Shown: positions 41,523-51,800 of the stretch, piece after piece
Position numbering within the stretch: position 1 is the first letter of the stretch
Layout of the letters: each line of letters starts with the position of its first letter
Source of the DNA: Massilia sp. W12
GTDB lineage: Bacteria > Pseudomonadota > Gammaproteobacteria > Burkholderiales > Burkholderiaceae_D
Assembly (NCBI RefSeq): GCF_037300705.1
Contig: NZ_CP147776.1
Coordinates: 1,550,001-1,614,000, forward strand
DNA: 64,000 bases
Direction of reading: 5' to 3'
The notes under the pieces: model-generated
The model's database searches: none
What the model was told of the DNA's origin: nothing
Seen by the model: the letters and a program-made list of their open reading frames with translations, nothing else
Made by a program: the position numbers and the translations under genes

Positions 41523-44500
41523 ATGTACAAGGAGCAAAGGAATCACAGCGCGGCCGCTGATATCGCCATCGTCGGCATGGCCAGCCATTTTCCAGATGCG
41601 GCAACGCTGTATGAGTTTTGGACCAATGTGGTCAACAAAAAAGACTCGATTGTGGACGTCGATACGATGGATGGCGGGGAGTACTGGCGTAAAGCAGACT
41701 TCTACGATCCCGATCCCACTGCAGTCGATAAAACTTACGGCTACAAAGCCGGCTTTGTGCCTGAAATTGAATTCGATCCGGTCGAATTCAAAGTGCCGCC
41801 GATGATGCTCGATTCGATTTGCAGCGCACAGATTTTTGCCCTGTATGTCGCCAAACAGGCCATGATTGACGCCCGTTTATTTGGCGACAATCAACTGCCG
41901 GTGAATCGCGATAAAGTCGGCGTGATTCTGGGCGGCGCCGGCAATGGCAATACCTCTTTTTCCCTGGGTTCAAGACAGCAAGCGCCTTACCTGAAAAAGA
42001 TTATGCTCAACTCCGGCTTGAGCGAAGCCGTGGCCGACGACATCATCGAGCGCGCCAATAATCTGTATCTTGACTGGACCGAGGACAGCTTCCCGGGCTT
42101 CCTGGGCAATGTCGCCTGTGGCCGGATCGCCAGCTATTTCGACTTGGGCGGCACTTCCTACATGGTGGATGCGGCATGCGCCAGCAGTCTGGCGGCGATT
42201 AAAGCCGCGATGGGCGAATTGGCCGATGGCAGCTGCGATGTGGTGCTGACCGGCGGCGTGAATCTGGAAAACTCCGTCTTCTCCTTCCTCTGCTTCAGTA
42301 AAACCCCGGCGCTCTCGAAGAGCAATATGTCACGTCCCTTTGATGACGACTCAGACGGCATGATGTTGGGCGATGGCGTTGGTTTCCTGGTCTTGAAACG
42401 TCTGGCCGATGCGGAACGGGACGGCGACCGGATTTACGCGGTGATTAAATCCTTGCAAGCCTCCAGCGACGGCCGCGCCAAGAGCATTTTCGCGCCGCGT
42501 TTTGAAGGCCAGGTCAAAGCCATGCAACGCGCCTATGAACGTGCGAATGTGACGCCAGCCGATATTCAACTGGTCGAAGCGCATGGCACCGGCACTGCTT
42601 CCGGCGATAAGACCGAAATCAAGAGCCTGCGCGCAATTTACGAAGCCTGCAATCTGCCGCCGGCCTCGGTCGCGATTGGCAGTGTCAAATCGCAAATCGG
42701 CCATACCCGCTGCGCCGCCGGCGCGGCGTCGATGATGAAAGTCGCCTTAGGCCTGTTTCACAAAGTCTTGCCGCCGACGATTAACGTCAAACAACCGAGC
42801 ACCGATCTGGTCAGCGATGGCGGGCCGTTCTACGTGAATGTCGAAAGCCGGCCATGGTTTGCCCCTGTGAATGGGGCGCCGCGCCGCGCCGCCTTGAGCG
42901 CGTTTGGTTTTGGCGGCACCAACTACCATGCCATTTTGGAAGAATACAGCGCAGAACCGCAGGGCAAATTCCGTCTGAATCAACGCCCGGAAGTGGTGTG
43001 GCTGCACGCGCCGACGGTTGCTGAATTGCGCACCCTGTGCGAGAGCAAATTGAGCGCCTTCAACGGCCCGGATGGGGCTTTGCAATGGCGTATGCATCAA
43101 CAGGAAAACGCCAGCGCGAAAATCGACGCAAAAGCGGCGCGCCTGTCTTTTGTCGCCTCCAATGTGGAGCAAGCGCGCGCTTCCCTCACGCTTGCCATTC
43201 AGCAATTGGGCAGCAATAACAGCCCGGCATGGGAGCATCCGCAAGGGATTTATTTCAAAGCAGCCGCGCAGCCATTGGATGGTCAAGTCGTGGCCTTATT
43301 CCCGGGGCAGGGCGCGCAATACGTGAATATGGGACGCGCCCTGGTCGGCGATTACCCGCAAATGCGTCAAGTCGTGCAAGGCATGGACAAGCAGGCGGCG
43401 GCGCTTGGTCTGCCGCCATTGTCAGCCACAATCTACCCTGTGCCGGTTTTCAGCGCAGAGGAAGAAGCGCAGCAAATGCGCGAGCTGACACGCAGCAGCC
43501 GGGCGCAACCGGCGATTGGCGCACTGAGCGCCGGCTACTACCGTATTTTGCAAAGCATGGGCCTGCGCGCTGACTTTATGGCGGGACACAGCTATGGCGA
43601 AGTGACAGCGTTGTGGGCGGCTGGCGTGCTTGACGATCAAGCCTTCTGCCAGGTTTCCTTTGCGCGCGGCGCCGCCATCGAAGCGCCCAGCAGCGCAGCC
43701 GAAGCCGGCGCCATGCTGGCGGCCTCGATCAGCAAACAGGCGGCGCTGGAAATCTTGGCGCAATGCCCCGGGGTGGTGATAGCCAACGACAACTCGCCAC
43801 AGCAACTCGTGTTTGGCGGCGCGACGGCGGCGATTCACGACTTGCAAGCCAAACTGGCGGCAAAACATGTGCGCAGCCAGATTTTGCCGGTCGCCGCCGC
43901 ATTCCACACCGAATATGTGCGCCATGCCTGCGCGCCATTCCAGCAAAGCCTGGCCAAGATCAAATTTGCCGCGCCAACGGCAGCGGTGTTCTCTTCCGCC
44001 ACCGCAGAGCGCCACAGCCGGCAGCCGCAAGAGATTGCGGCGTCTTTGATCAGCCAATTGATCAGCCCGGTGCGCTTTACAGAAACGATTGAACGCATCT
44101 ACGCCGAAGGCGGGCGCGTGTTTGTGGAAATGGGGCCGAAAGGCATTTTGAGCAAATTGGTAGCCGATATTTTGAAGGGCAAGCCGCATACCGTCGTGTC
44201 CCTTAATCCGGGCGCGAATGGTGAGGAAGCCCTGCAATTCAAGCGCGCCATAGCCAAGTTGGCGGTGGAAGGCGTGCCCTTTGCCAGCTTTGATCCGCAA
44301 CTTGCCGACTTGCCTGTGGCTGCGCCGAAGAAAAAAGCGCTCACCTTCACCATGCGCGGCGGTTTCTTCCTGTCCAGCAAGGCCAAAGCAAAACGCGAAC
44401 GCGCCTTGCGTCTGGATACCAGCACGGTGCAAGAATTTTTGGCCAAGCATCGCGCTGGCGCCTTGCCGGGCGCCGCAAACCAGGCCGCGCCTGCGCCGGA

Positions 44501-47500
44501 CCCTGCGCAAATCGCAAAAGAAGTCGCCAGCCAGGTCGCCAGCCAGGTCGCACAAATCAAGCAAGAACTCGAAACAGCGAAAGCCGGGGAAATGGCGCAG
44601 TTGCTTGCCAGCGCCAAACAAGCCGAGGCCGAAGCGCAGCGCAAAGTGGCGGAAGTATTGCAAGCCGCCGAAGCCGTTAAGCGCGCTTACGAAAGCAAAG
44701 CAGCACAGCAACAGGCCGAACAAAAGGCCGAACAAGAAGCAAAAGCAGTAGCGCAATTGGCAATTCACAAGGCCAGTGGCGAACCAGCAGTGGCAGGGCA
44801 ACATTTAGTACAAACCGGTATGACGGAGACATCTCCGCACCATGCTTTTCATAGAGAGGTAATGATGCAAAACGGTAATCCCGAGAATGATGTGCTGAGC
44901 GTCTTGGACGCTCAGATTCATGCACAGAATGTGCTGAGTCAGGTACATCAACAATTCCAACTGAACCAAAAAGACTACATTCAATTTCTGAATAACCTGG
45001 TGAGCAAGCAATTCTCACTGTTAGAGAAATTCCATGACAGCCATCAATTGCAAGATGTGGTTGGCAGCTTGAGCCAAAGCTTGCAATTGCTGGACAAAAA
45101 TCAAGAGATGTACCACTTGAACCACGAGCATTATTTTGAAAATCAACAGTCAATGCTCGGTAATGTGGCGGCCCGTCCCCTGCGCAGCGCAGGCGGCATG
45201 AGCGCGCGCATTGCGCAACGCGCGCCGGTAGCGCTGCCGGCGGTCAGCCAGGCTGCGCCGGCGTTTGAGCCGGCAAAACCTGTGGCAGCTGCCGCCCCTG
45301 TTGCGCCCGTCGCCCCCGTCGCCCCCGTCGCCCCGCTTGCTCCAGCCGTGCAAGCCGCACCCGCCGCGCCGGCCGCACAAGCCGCCCCGGCCGCACCCGC
45401 CGCAGCGTTTGCACCGGTTCAGGCGCCGAAGGCCAGCGTGCAAGAATTGCCCGCTGCAGCGCTTGCCGCCGCTCCCGCACCCGCACCTGCACCCGCTGTG
45501 GCCCCGGCCCCGGCTGCGGTAAGTGCGCCGGCAGTTGAATTGAGTGCCGAAGACTTAGCCACGATCGCGCGTTTTGAAGCGCTCACGCAAGCCGATCTGG
45601 TGCGTCAACTGATCGAAATCGTTAGCGACCGCACCGGCTATCCGGCGGACATGATTAACGAAAACATGGATCTGGAATCCGATTTGGGGATTGACTCGAT
45701 CAAGCGTTTGGAAATTCTGGGCGCCATGTTTGACGCCTTGGCCACCTCGGTGCCGCAATTCCAGAATGCCGAAGAACACAAAGAAATGGAAACCTTCGAC
45801 ATTGACGCTTTCAGCACCATTTTGCGTATGGCGAACTTCTTTGAAGACACCATCGCCGAATTGCTGGCCAAACTGAAAAGCGGTGGTGTGGCTGCGCCCG
45901 CCGAAGCTGCAGCGCCAGTGCAAGCCGCTGCGCCTGCGCCTGAAGCCGCGCCCAGCATCGCCATTGTCGAAACCCCACAGGCAAGTGCGCCCCCACTGCG
46001 CAAGATCGGCGTCGTTACCAGTTCACGCAAGGCCGCCGCAGCGCAGGAGGATCAGGCAGCAAAAAAATCTTCAGCTGAGTCGCGGGATATTGCATCTGCC
46101 CCGGCTCAGCGTTCACTTGTCAGTGATGCAGAGACAACTGCGTCTGAAACCATTTTCCGGTTTCAGGCGCAAAAAATCAGTTTGCCCAAACCTGATCAAA
46201 CCGTCCTCAACCTTGCCGCTGGTCAAATTTGGCTGGTGACGGACGATTTGCAGGGTTTGAGCGATGAAGTTATTCAATTGCTGTTGGCCCGGGGACAGAA
46301 GGCAGTACGTCTGCAACCGGGCTGGCAGGCAGCGGCGCATGCTGCCGCACGCCCGGGTTTGCCGGGTGTGCCGCAGTACCGCGTGGAGAGCGCCGATGAA
46401 CAAGCCTTGCAAAGCGTGTTGGCAAAAATCACTGCGGCGCATGGCAGCATCGGCGGCTTGATTCACATCAGTCCGGCGCAATCTCAAGCCGTGCGCGTCG
46501 CCAGCCCGGCCCAGTCCCTGCTCGATACCGGGCGGCACTACCAAACCGCGCTGGCGGTGTTTTGCCTGGCCAAGTTGCTGCAAGCGGGTTTTGCGGCAAA
46601 TCAAGCCAGTCAAGGCAATCAGCAGTACTTTTTCTGCGTCAGCCAACTCGATGGCGAGTTGGGCATGGCGCAAAAAAACAGCTATCCAGCTTTGCAAGCA
46701 GGCATGAGCGGTTTAAGCAAATCGCTGGGGATTGAGTGGAGCGGCGTGTTTTGCCGCAGCGTTGATCTCGACCCCGCCTGCAGCAAAGCGCAGGCGGCGC
46801 AGATGCTGTTGGAAGAATTGGCTGACAGCCGCACCGACATCGCCGAAGTGGGGCGCAGCGCACAAGGCGCACGCATGACGATTGGTTTCCAAAAACGCCT
46901 GGGCAATTTCTATGCGCCGCAAACGCGCATCGAATCCAACAATGTGTTTTTAGTCACCGGCGGCGGGCGTGGCATTACCGCCCAATGTGTGATCGCCATG
47001 GCGCAACGTTATCCGGCCCGCTTCGCCTTATTGGGACGCACCTCGATTGAGGCGGCATTGCCGGCCTGGGCCGAGGGAAATACTGATGCGGCGGCGCTCA
47101 AGGTGCGCGCCATCGCCTGGTTGAAAGAGCAGGGCGAAGCCATCACCCCGGTCAAGGTCGATAAGATGTTGCGCGAAGTGGCGCAAACGCTGGAAGTCAA
47201 GCAAACCGTCAACTTGATCCGTCAGGCCGGCGGCCGCGCGATGTACTTCGCCTGCGATATTACTGACGCGCAAGATGTGGCGCGCGTGGTGGCCAGCATC
47301 GGCCAAAGCTTAGGCCCGGTGACCGGCGTGATTCATGGCGCGGGCAATCTGGCGGATAAGCGCATCGAAAAGAAAACCGCAGCCGACTTCAACTCGGTAT
47401 TTGCGACCAAGGTGATCGGACTGGAAAACATTCTGGCCGCCTTGAATCCGGCGCAACTGCAATACATGGTCTTGTTTTCCTCGGTCTCCGGCTTTTTCGG

Positions 47501-48680
47501 CAATGCGGGACAAACCGACTACGCCATGGCGAACCAGGTGCTGGACAAATTCGCCTATCTGCTCAAAGCGCAGTACCCGCAGATGTTTGTGCGCAGCATC
47601 AACTGGGGGCCTTGGGATACCGGCATGGTGAATGATGTGCTCAAGCGCGCCTATGCAGAACGCGGCCTGGCGATTATTCCGACCCCGACCGGCATCGGCT
47701 ACTTCGTGGACGAATTTTTATACGCCGATGAAGTGCAGGTGATCGTGGGCGGCGGCGCTTATAAAGTGGCGCGCAAGCAAAAAACGCTTGCCGCCGGCAA
47801 CCGTTCTGTGCGCCGCCTGCAGCTGCAAGATAACCCTTTCCTGCATGATCATGTGGTGGATGGCAAGCCGGTGTTGCCAGCCACGGCGGCTATCGGCTGG
47901 ATGGTGCAGGCGTGTGAAGATGTGCTGCCAGGCTATCGCTTTGAAAAGCTGCAAGACTTCCGCGTCTTGAAAGGGGTGGTGTTTGACAGCCAGGAGCAGC
48001 AAGACTTTACGGTCGAGATCAAGAGCGTGGCGGCGGACAGCGTGGCGGATTCCAAGCCGGGTGACAGACATACGTTTGATGTCAGCATTTTCAACCTGCT
48101 CAATGGGCGCGCGCTGCAGCGTTATCAAGCCCGCATCACCTTGAGCTTGCAGCCGGACAGCCAAGCGGATGCGCCTTTGCCGGCGCCGCTGGTCAGCAAT
48201 AGCGTGATCAGCACGCCAGCCATGTACGGCGATATGCAGGAAGGCAGCTTATTGTTCCATGGCCCGGCATTTCGCGGCATCCATGTCTTGCGCAAGATTG
48301 ACCAGGCCGGATTGCGCGCCAGCGCCAAGTTAGCCGCCAGCAGCCTCGCCAAGCAGGGACAGTTTGCGGTCAATTCCTTCAACCCCTATCTGGCCGATGT
48401 GTTTGTGCAAACGCCGCTGCTGTGGTTGATGTTGCAAACCGACTTGGCCGGCTTGCCCTCGCAAATCGGCGAGTGGCGGCAATATCGCCCCAGCGGCTTT
48501 GCGCAGGACGTTGAGCTGGTGATGGAAGTTGTGTCACTCAGCGCAGCGAATCTGCTGGTCAATCTGCTGGCGTATGGCAAAGACGGGCAAGTGCTCAGCA
48601 AATTAACAGGTTTGGGTTTTACAGTATCGAAAAAACTCAGGCAGATGTTATGCGAAGCAGCCACCGAAAGCGCAGTCTAA
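41523..48680 (+). CDS. PfaA/Zmn10-like iterative synthase, KS-AT-ACP-KR-DH
   Basis: A 2385-residue multidomain enzyme that builds and processes an acyl chain iteratively. Ketosynthase (about 12-460): Cys219 in DAACASSL, His354 in EAHGTGTASGD, His394 in KSQIGHTRCAAG. Acyltransferase (about 585-900): FPGQGAQY and Ser690 in GHSYGEV. A coiled-coil stretch (about 995-1090) and a Gln/His-rich helical linker (about 1100-1215) follow, then an Ala/Pro linker. A single ACP has Ser1392 in LGIDSIKRLEIL. Ketoreductase: NVFLVTGGGRG (about 1812-1817) and Tyr2000 in GQTDYAMANQ. The C-terminal hot-dog dehydratase has His2110 in FLHDHVVDGKPVLPATAA. Canonical PfaA has several tandem ACPs and no fused DH; KS-AT-ACP-KR-DH is what I recall for the zeamine and fabclavine synthases and resembles HglE. 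The start has AAGGAA seven bases upstream. Confidence 0.92.
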   Translation: MYKEQRNHSAAADIAIVGMASHFPDAATLYEFWTNVVNKKDSIVDVDTMDGGEYWRKADFYDPDPTAVDKTYGYKAGFVPEIEFDPVEFKVPPMMLDSICSAQIFALYVAKQAMIDARLFGDNQLPVNRDKVGVILGGAGNGNTSFSLGSRQQAPYLKKIMLNSGLSEAVADDIIERANNLYLDWTEDSFPGFLGNVACGRIASYFDLGGTSYMVDAACASSLAAIKAAMGELADGSCDVVLTGGVNLENSVFSFLCFSKTPALSKSNMSRPFDDDSDGMMLGDGVGFLVLKRLADAERDGDRIYAVIKSLQASSDGRAKSIFAPRFEGQVKAMQRAYERANVTPADIQLVEAHGTGTASGDKTEIKSLRAIYEACNLPPASVAIGSVKSQIGHTRCAAGAASMMKVALGLFHKVLPPTINVKQPSTDLVSDGGPFYVNVESRPWFAPVNGAPRRAALSAFGFGGTNYHAILEEYSAEPQGKFRLNQRPEVVWLHAPTVAELRTLCESKLSAFNGPDGALQWRMHQQENASAKIDAKAARLSFVASNVEQARASLTLAIQQLGSNNSPAWEHPQGIYFKAAAQPLDGQVVALFPGQGAQYVNMGRALVGDYPQMRQVVQGMDKQAAALGLPPLSATIYPVPVFSAEEEAQQMRELTRSSRAQPAIGALSAGYYRILQSMGLRADFMAGHSYGEVTALWAAGVLDDQAFCQVSFARGAAIEAPSSAAEAGAMLAASISKQAALEILAQCPGVVIANDNSPQQLVFGGATAAIHDLQAKLAAKHVRSQILPVAAAFHTEYVRHACAPFQQSLAKIKFAAPTAAVFSSATAERHSRQPQEIAASLISQLISPVRFTETIERIYAEGGRVFVEMGPKGILSKLVADILKGKPHTVVSLNPGANGEEALQFKRAIAKLAVEGVPFASFDPQLADLPVAAPKKKALTFTMRGGFFLSSKAKAKRERALRLDTSTVQEFLAKHRAGALPGAANQAAPAPDPAQIAKEVASQVASQVAQIKQELETAKAGEMAQLLASAKQAEAEAQRKVAEVLQAAEAVKRAYESKAAQQQAEQKAEQEAKAVAQLAIHKASGEPAVAGQHLVQTGMTETSPHHAFHREVMMQNGNPENDVLSVLDAQIHAQNVLSQVHQQFQLNQKDYIQFLNNLVSKQFSLLEKFHDSHQLQDVVGSLSQSLQLLDKNQEMYHLNHEHYFENQQSMLGNVAARPLRSAGGMSARIAQRAPVALPAVSQAAPAFEPAKPVAAAAPVAPVAPVAPVAPLAPAVQAAPAAPAAQAAPAAPAAAFAPVQAPKASVQELPAAALAAAPAPAPAPAVAPAPAAVSAPAVELSAEDLATIARFEALTQADLVRQLIEIVSDRTGYPADMINENMDLESDLGIDSIKRLEILGAMFDALATSVPQFQNAEEHKEMETFDIDAFSTILRMANFFEDTIAELLAKLKSGGVAAPAEAAAPVQAAAPAPEAAPSIAIVETPQASAPPLRKIGVVTSSRKAAAAQEDQAAKKSSAESRDIASAPAQRSLVSDAETTASETIFRFQAQKISLPKPDQTVLNLAAGQIWLVTDDLQGLSDEVIQLLLARGQKAVRLQPGWQAAAHAAARPGLPGVPQYRVESADEQALQSVLAKITAAHGSIGGLIHISPAQSQAVRVASPAQSLLDTGRHYQTALAVFCLAKLLQAGFAANQASQGNQQYFFCVSQLDGELGMAQKNSYPALQAGMSGLSKSLGIEWSGVFCRSVDLDPACSKAQAAQMLLEELADSRTDIAEVGRSAQGARMTIGFQKRLGNFYAPQTRIESNNVFLVTGGGRGITAQCVIAMAQRYPARFALLGRTSIEAALPAWAEGNTDAAALKVRAIAWLKEQGEAITPVKVDKMLREVAQTLEVKQTVNLIRQAGGRAMYFACDITDAQDVARVVASIGQSLGPVTGVIHGAGNLADKRIEKKTAADFNSVFATKVIGLENILAALNPAQLQYMVLFSSVSGFFGNAGQTDYAMANQVLDKFAYLLKAQYPQMFVRSINWGPWDTGMVNDVLKRAYAERGLAIIPTPTGIGYFVDEFLYADEVQVIVGGGAYKVARKQKTLAAGNRSVRRLQLQDNPFLHDHVVDGKPVLPATAAIGWMVQACEDVLPGYRFEKLQDFRVLKGVVFDSQEQQDFTVEIKSVAADSVADSKPGDRHTFDVSIFNLLNGRALQRYQARITLSLQPDSQADAPLPAPLVSNSVISTPAMYGDMQEGSLLFHGPAFRGIHVLRKIDQAGLRASAKLAASSLAKQGQFAVNSFNPYLADVFVQTPLLWLMLQTDLAGLPSQIGEWRQYRPSGFAQDVELVMEVVSLSAANLLVNLLAYGKDGQVLSKLTGLGFTVSKKLRQMLCEAATESAV

Positions 48681-48824
48681 TCATTCAACACCAACCACAA
48701 CCCAAACATTACCCCGGATAGGCGCCGCCTGGCGTCCGCTGGCAGCGGGCAGATGCCCGCCGCCAGCGGCTGGCCGGCGCGCGCACATCTCACAAAATTG
48801 GCCAGATCAAGGTTTGAAAGCAAT

Positions 48825-51800
48825 ATGGAAAAAATCGCTATTATTGGTTTAGGTTGCTTATTTCCCGGCGCCGAAACGCCAGAGCAATACTGGCGTAATC
48901 TGTTGCAACGCATAGACAGCTGCAGCGAATTGTCCAGCACCGACTTAGACGCCGACCCTGCGCTCTACCATCATCCGCAAGCTGGCACGCCCGATAAAAT
49001 CGGCTATAGCAAAAACGGCCATGTGCGCGATTTTCAATTCAATGCCGAGGGCTTCAAATTGCCGGCTGAGCAATTGCAGGCGCTCGACCCTTTGTTTCAC
49101 TGGACTCTGTACGCCGCCCAGCAGGCCTTGCAAGACACCCGCTATGGCGCGCCGGCGCACGCGGATGTTCTGGCGCGCTGCGGCCTGATTATCGGCAATA
49201 TCGGCATGCCCACGCATGCCGGCAAAAAGCTCATGCATGGCTTTTATCAGCAAGTCTTAGAGCCTTATTTGCAGACCTTGATCGAGCGTCCTGATTTTCA
49301 TTTTCACCCGACTTGGCAAGCGGATGGCTTGTCTGAGTTGAATTTAAAAACGGTCAGCCATAACGCCACGATTGCCGCGCAAGCCCTGGGTTTGGGCGGG
49401 CCGTGCTTTGCGCTGGATGCGGCCTGCGCATCGGCGCTGTATGCGATTCAAATGGCGAGTTATTACCTGCAAACCGGCAAGGCCGATATGATGCTGGCCG
49501 GCGCTGTCTGCCGCGCCGATCACATCTACATCGACCATGGTTTCAATGTGTTGCAAGCCTTCCCCGGCGATGGCGAATCGACCCCGTTTGACCGCGAATC
49601 GCAAGGCTTGAAAGCAGGCGAGGGCAGCAGCTTAATCGCCTTGAAACGCTATAGCGATGCAGTGCGCGATGGTGATCAGATTTATGGCGTGATTGAAGCG
49701 ATTGGCCTGTCCAACGATGGCGGCGCGAAACACATTCTGGTGCCGGATGTGAATGGCCAATTGCTGGCCTTGCAGCGCGCCTATGAGGGCATCGCGCGTG
49801 ATGTCGATTACCTGGAATGCCACGCCACCGGTACGCCGGTGGGCGACCAGGTTGAATTGGCCTCGGTGGAAAGCTTTTTCTCCGGCTGCGCCAAACGCCC
49901 GCTGATCGGCGCCAATAAAGGCAATATCGGCCATATGCTGACCGCCTCCGGCATGGCCAGCACCTTGAAAGTCTTGCTGGCGATGCGCCATGGCGTGATT
50001 CCGCCGACCCTGCACGTGCAAAACATGGTTCCCACGCCAAAAGGCGAATTGGGCATTCAACACATTGTGCGTGAATGCAGCGCCTGGCCGCAGCAAGGGC
50101 GCTTGAAACGGGCCGGGATTAACGCCTTCGGTTTTGGCGGCGTCAACGGGCATATGGTTTTGTCAGAACATGATCCGCACGCCGCCGCGCCGGCAGCAAC
50201 CCGGCCCGCGCAGCCATTTGTGAATATGGCGATTACCGGCACTGCCGTATTGCTGGCCGACACCGATTCAAACCAGGGCTTTATCGACACCGTGCAAAGC
50301 GGCCGCAGCGCCATGCGCGCCTTGCCGCGCACCCGCTGGCTGGGCTTGGAAGGCCGTCACGATTTGCTGGCGGCGCGCGGCCTGCAGGCTGCGCCAGTTG
50401 GCGGCTATCTGGAAAAATTTGAATTTGATTGCAAACGCTTCCGCTTGCCGCCGAAAGTCGTCGGCACCCATTTATTGGCGCATCTGTCCTTGATGCCGAC
50501 CGCTGAGCGCGCATTTTATGACGCCGGTTATGTGATCGATGGCAAAAAACGCAATATCGCGGTGATTGTGGCCGGCGATATTGATTACAGCTGCCTGCGC
50601 TATCAGGCGCGCAATGAAATGGCCTGGCAGGTGCGCGACAGTTTGGCGCGTTGCGGCATTACCTTGACGCCTGCGCAAGTCGATGCCTTGGAAAAAATCG
50701 CCAAAGACAGCATGTTCCCGGAACCCTATCCGGAAGGCATTACCGGCGGCATTGGCAATGTGGCGGCGAGCCGGATCGCGGCGCATCTGAAGCTCGACGG
50801 CCCGGCCTTTTTCCTGGGTTCCCATGAAAATGCCGCTTTCAAAGCGCTGGAATTAGCCCAATTCATGCTGGCGCAAGAATTGGTGGAAGCCGTGATTGTG
50901 GCCGGCGGCAGCTTTGCCGGCGGCATTGAAAACGTCTTGTGGGCCGATGCGCGCGCCGATGGCCATGCCAACAGCTTTGGCGACGGCGCCGGCGTGATGC
51001 TGCTCAAACGTGAAGACCACGCGCAACAAGCGCAAGATCGCGTGTATGCCGTGATCCGCGCCTTGGCGATTGAACATGACAATGGTGCGGATTGCCAATT
51101 TGCGCCGCAAGAAAGCGTGGTCGCGCGCGCCGCACAGCGCGCTTTTGAACAAGCGCCGGATTGCGCCGGGCATGTCGATTACATCGAAGCAGGCGCCAAT
51201 CTGCACGATGCGCAAGCGGCTGAACTGGCCGGTTTGGCGGCGGCTTATGCTGCGCCGCGCAGCGGCAAGGCGATCACAATCGGTTCAGTCAGCGCCAATT
51301 ACGGCAATTTTGCCGCCGCCCAAGGCGTGCTTGGCATCATCAAAACCGCGCATTGCCTGTATCAGGCCGTGTTGCCGGCGGCAGCCGGCTGGCAACTGCC
51401 GGCCAGCGCAAGCGCACAAACCCTCTTGCATGCGGCAAATGCCAGCCAGGCCTGGCCGGCGCCGGCCACCGGTCTGCGCTGTGCAGCGATAAACAGCTTG
51501 GGAATTGATCGCGCCTACGCCCATCTGCTGTTGCAAGAACCAAGCGCCAGCATGCGCCAAATGGCAAAGCCGGCGCACTCCGCCACCGACGCCGGCGGCA
51601 TGAGCTTGCTGACCACGGTTTATACCGGCCGCGAACAAACCATTCCAGAAATGATACTTAATCCAGCCAACTACGCCCTGTTTGGCACACAAGGGCCAAA
51701 TGCAGACGAATTCGCCGCCGCATATGAAGCGCAATATCAGGCGCAAAAGCAAAGCCAGCCTGCAGCCGCGCAGGAAACTGACAGCACCGAGCCGCCGCTG

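Noticed and set aside
41265..41588. 107-codon minus-strand frame between the divergent operons
   Set aside because: No homology seen, and it overlaps the start of the synthase gene.
43422..44804. 460-codon minus-strand frame inside the synthase gene
   Set aside because: Lies opposite the AT and linker of the clearly coding KS-AT-ACP-KR-DH protein; Cys/Phe/Arg-rich translation typical of a shadow frame.
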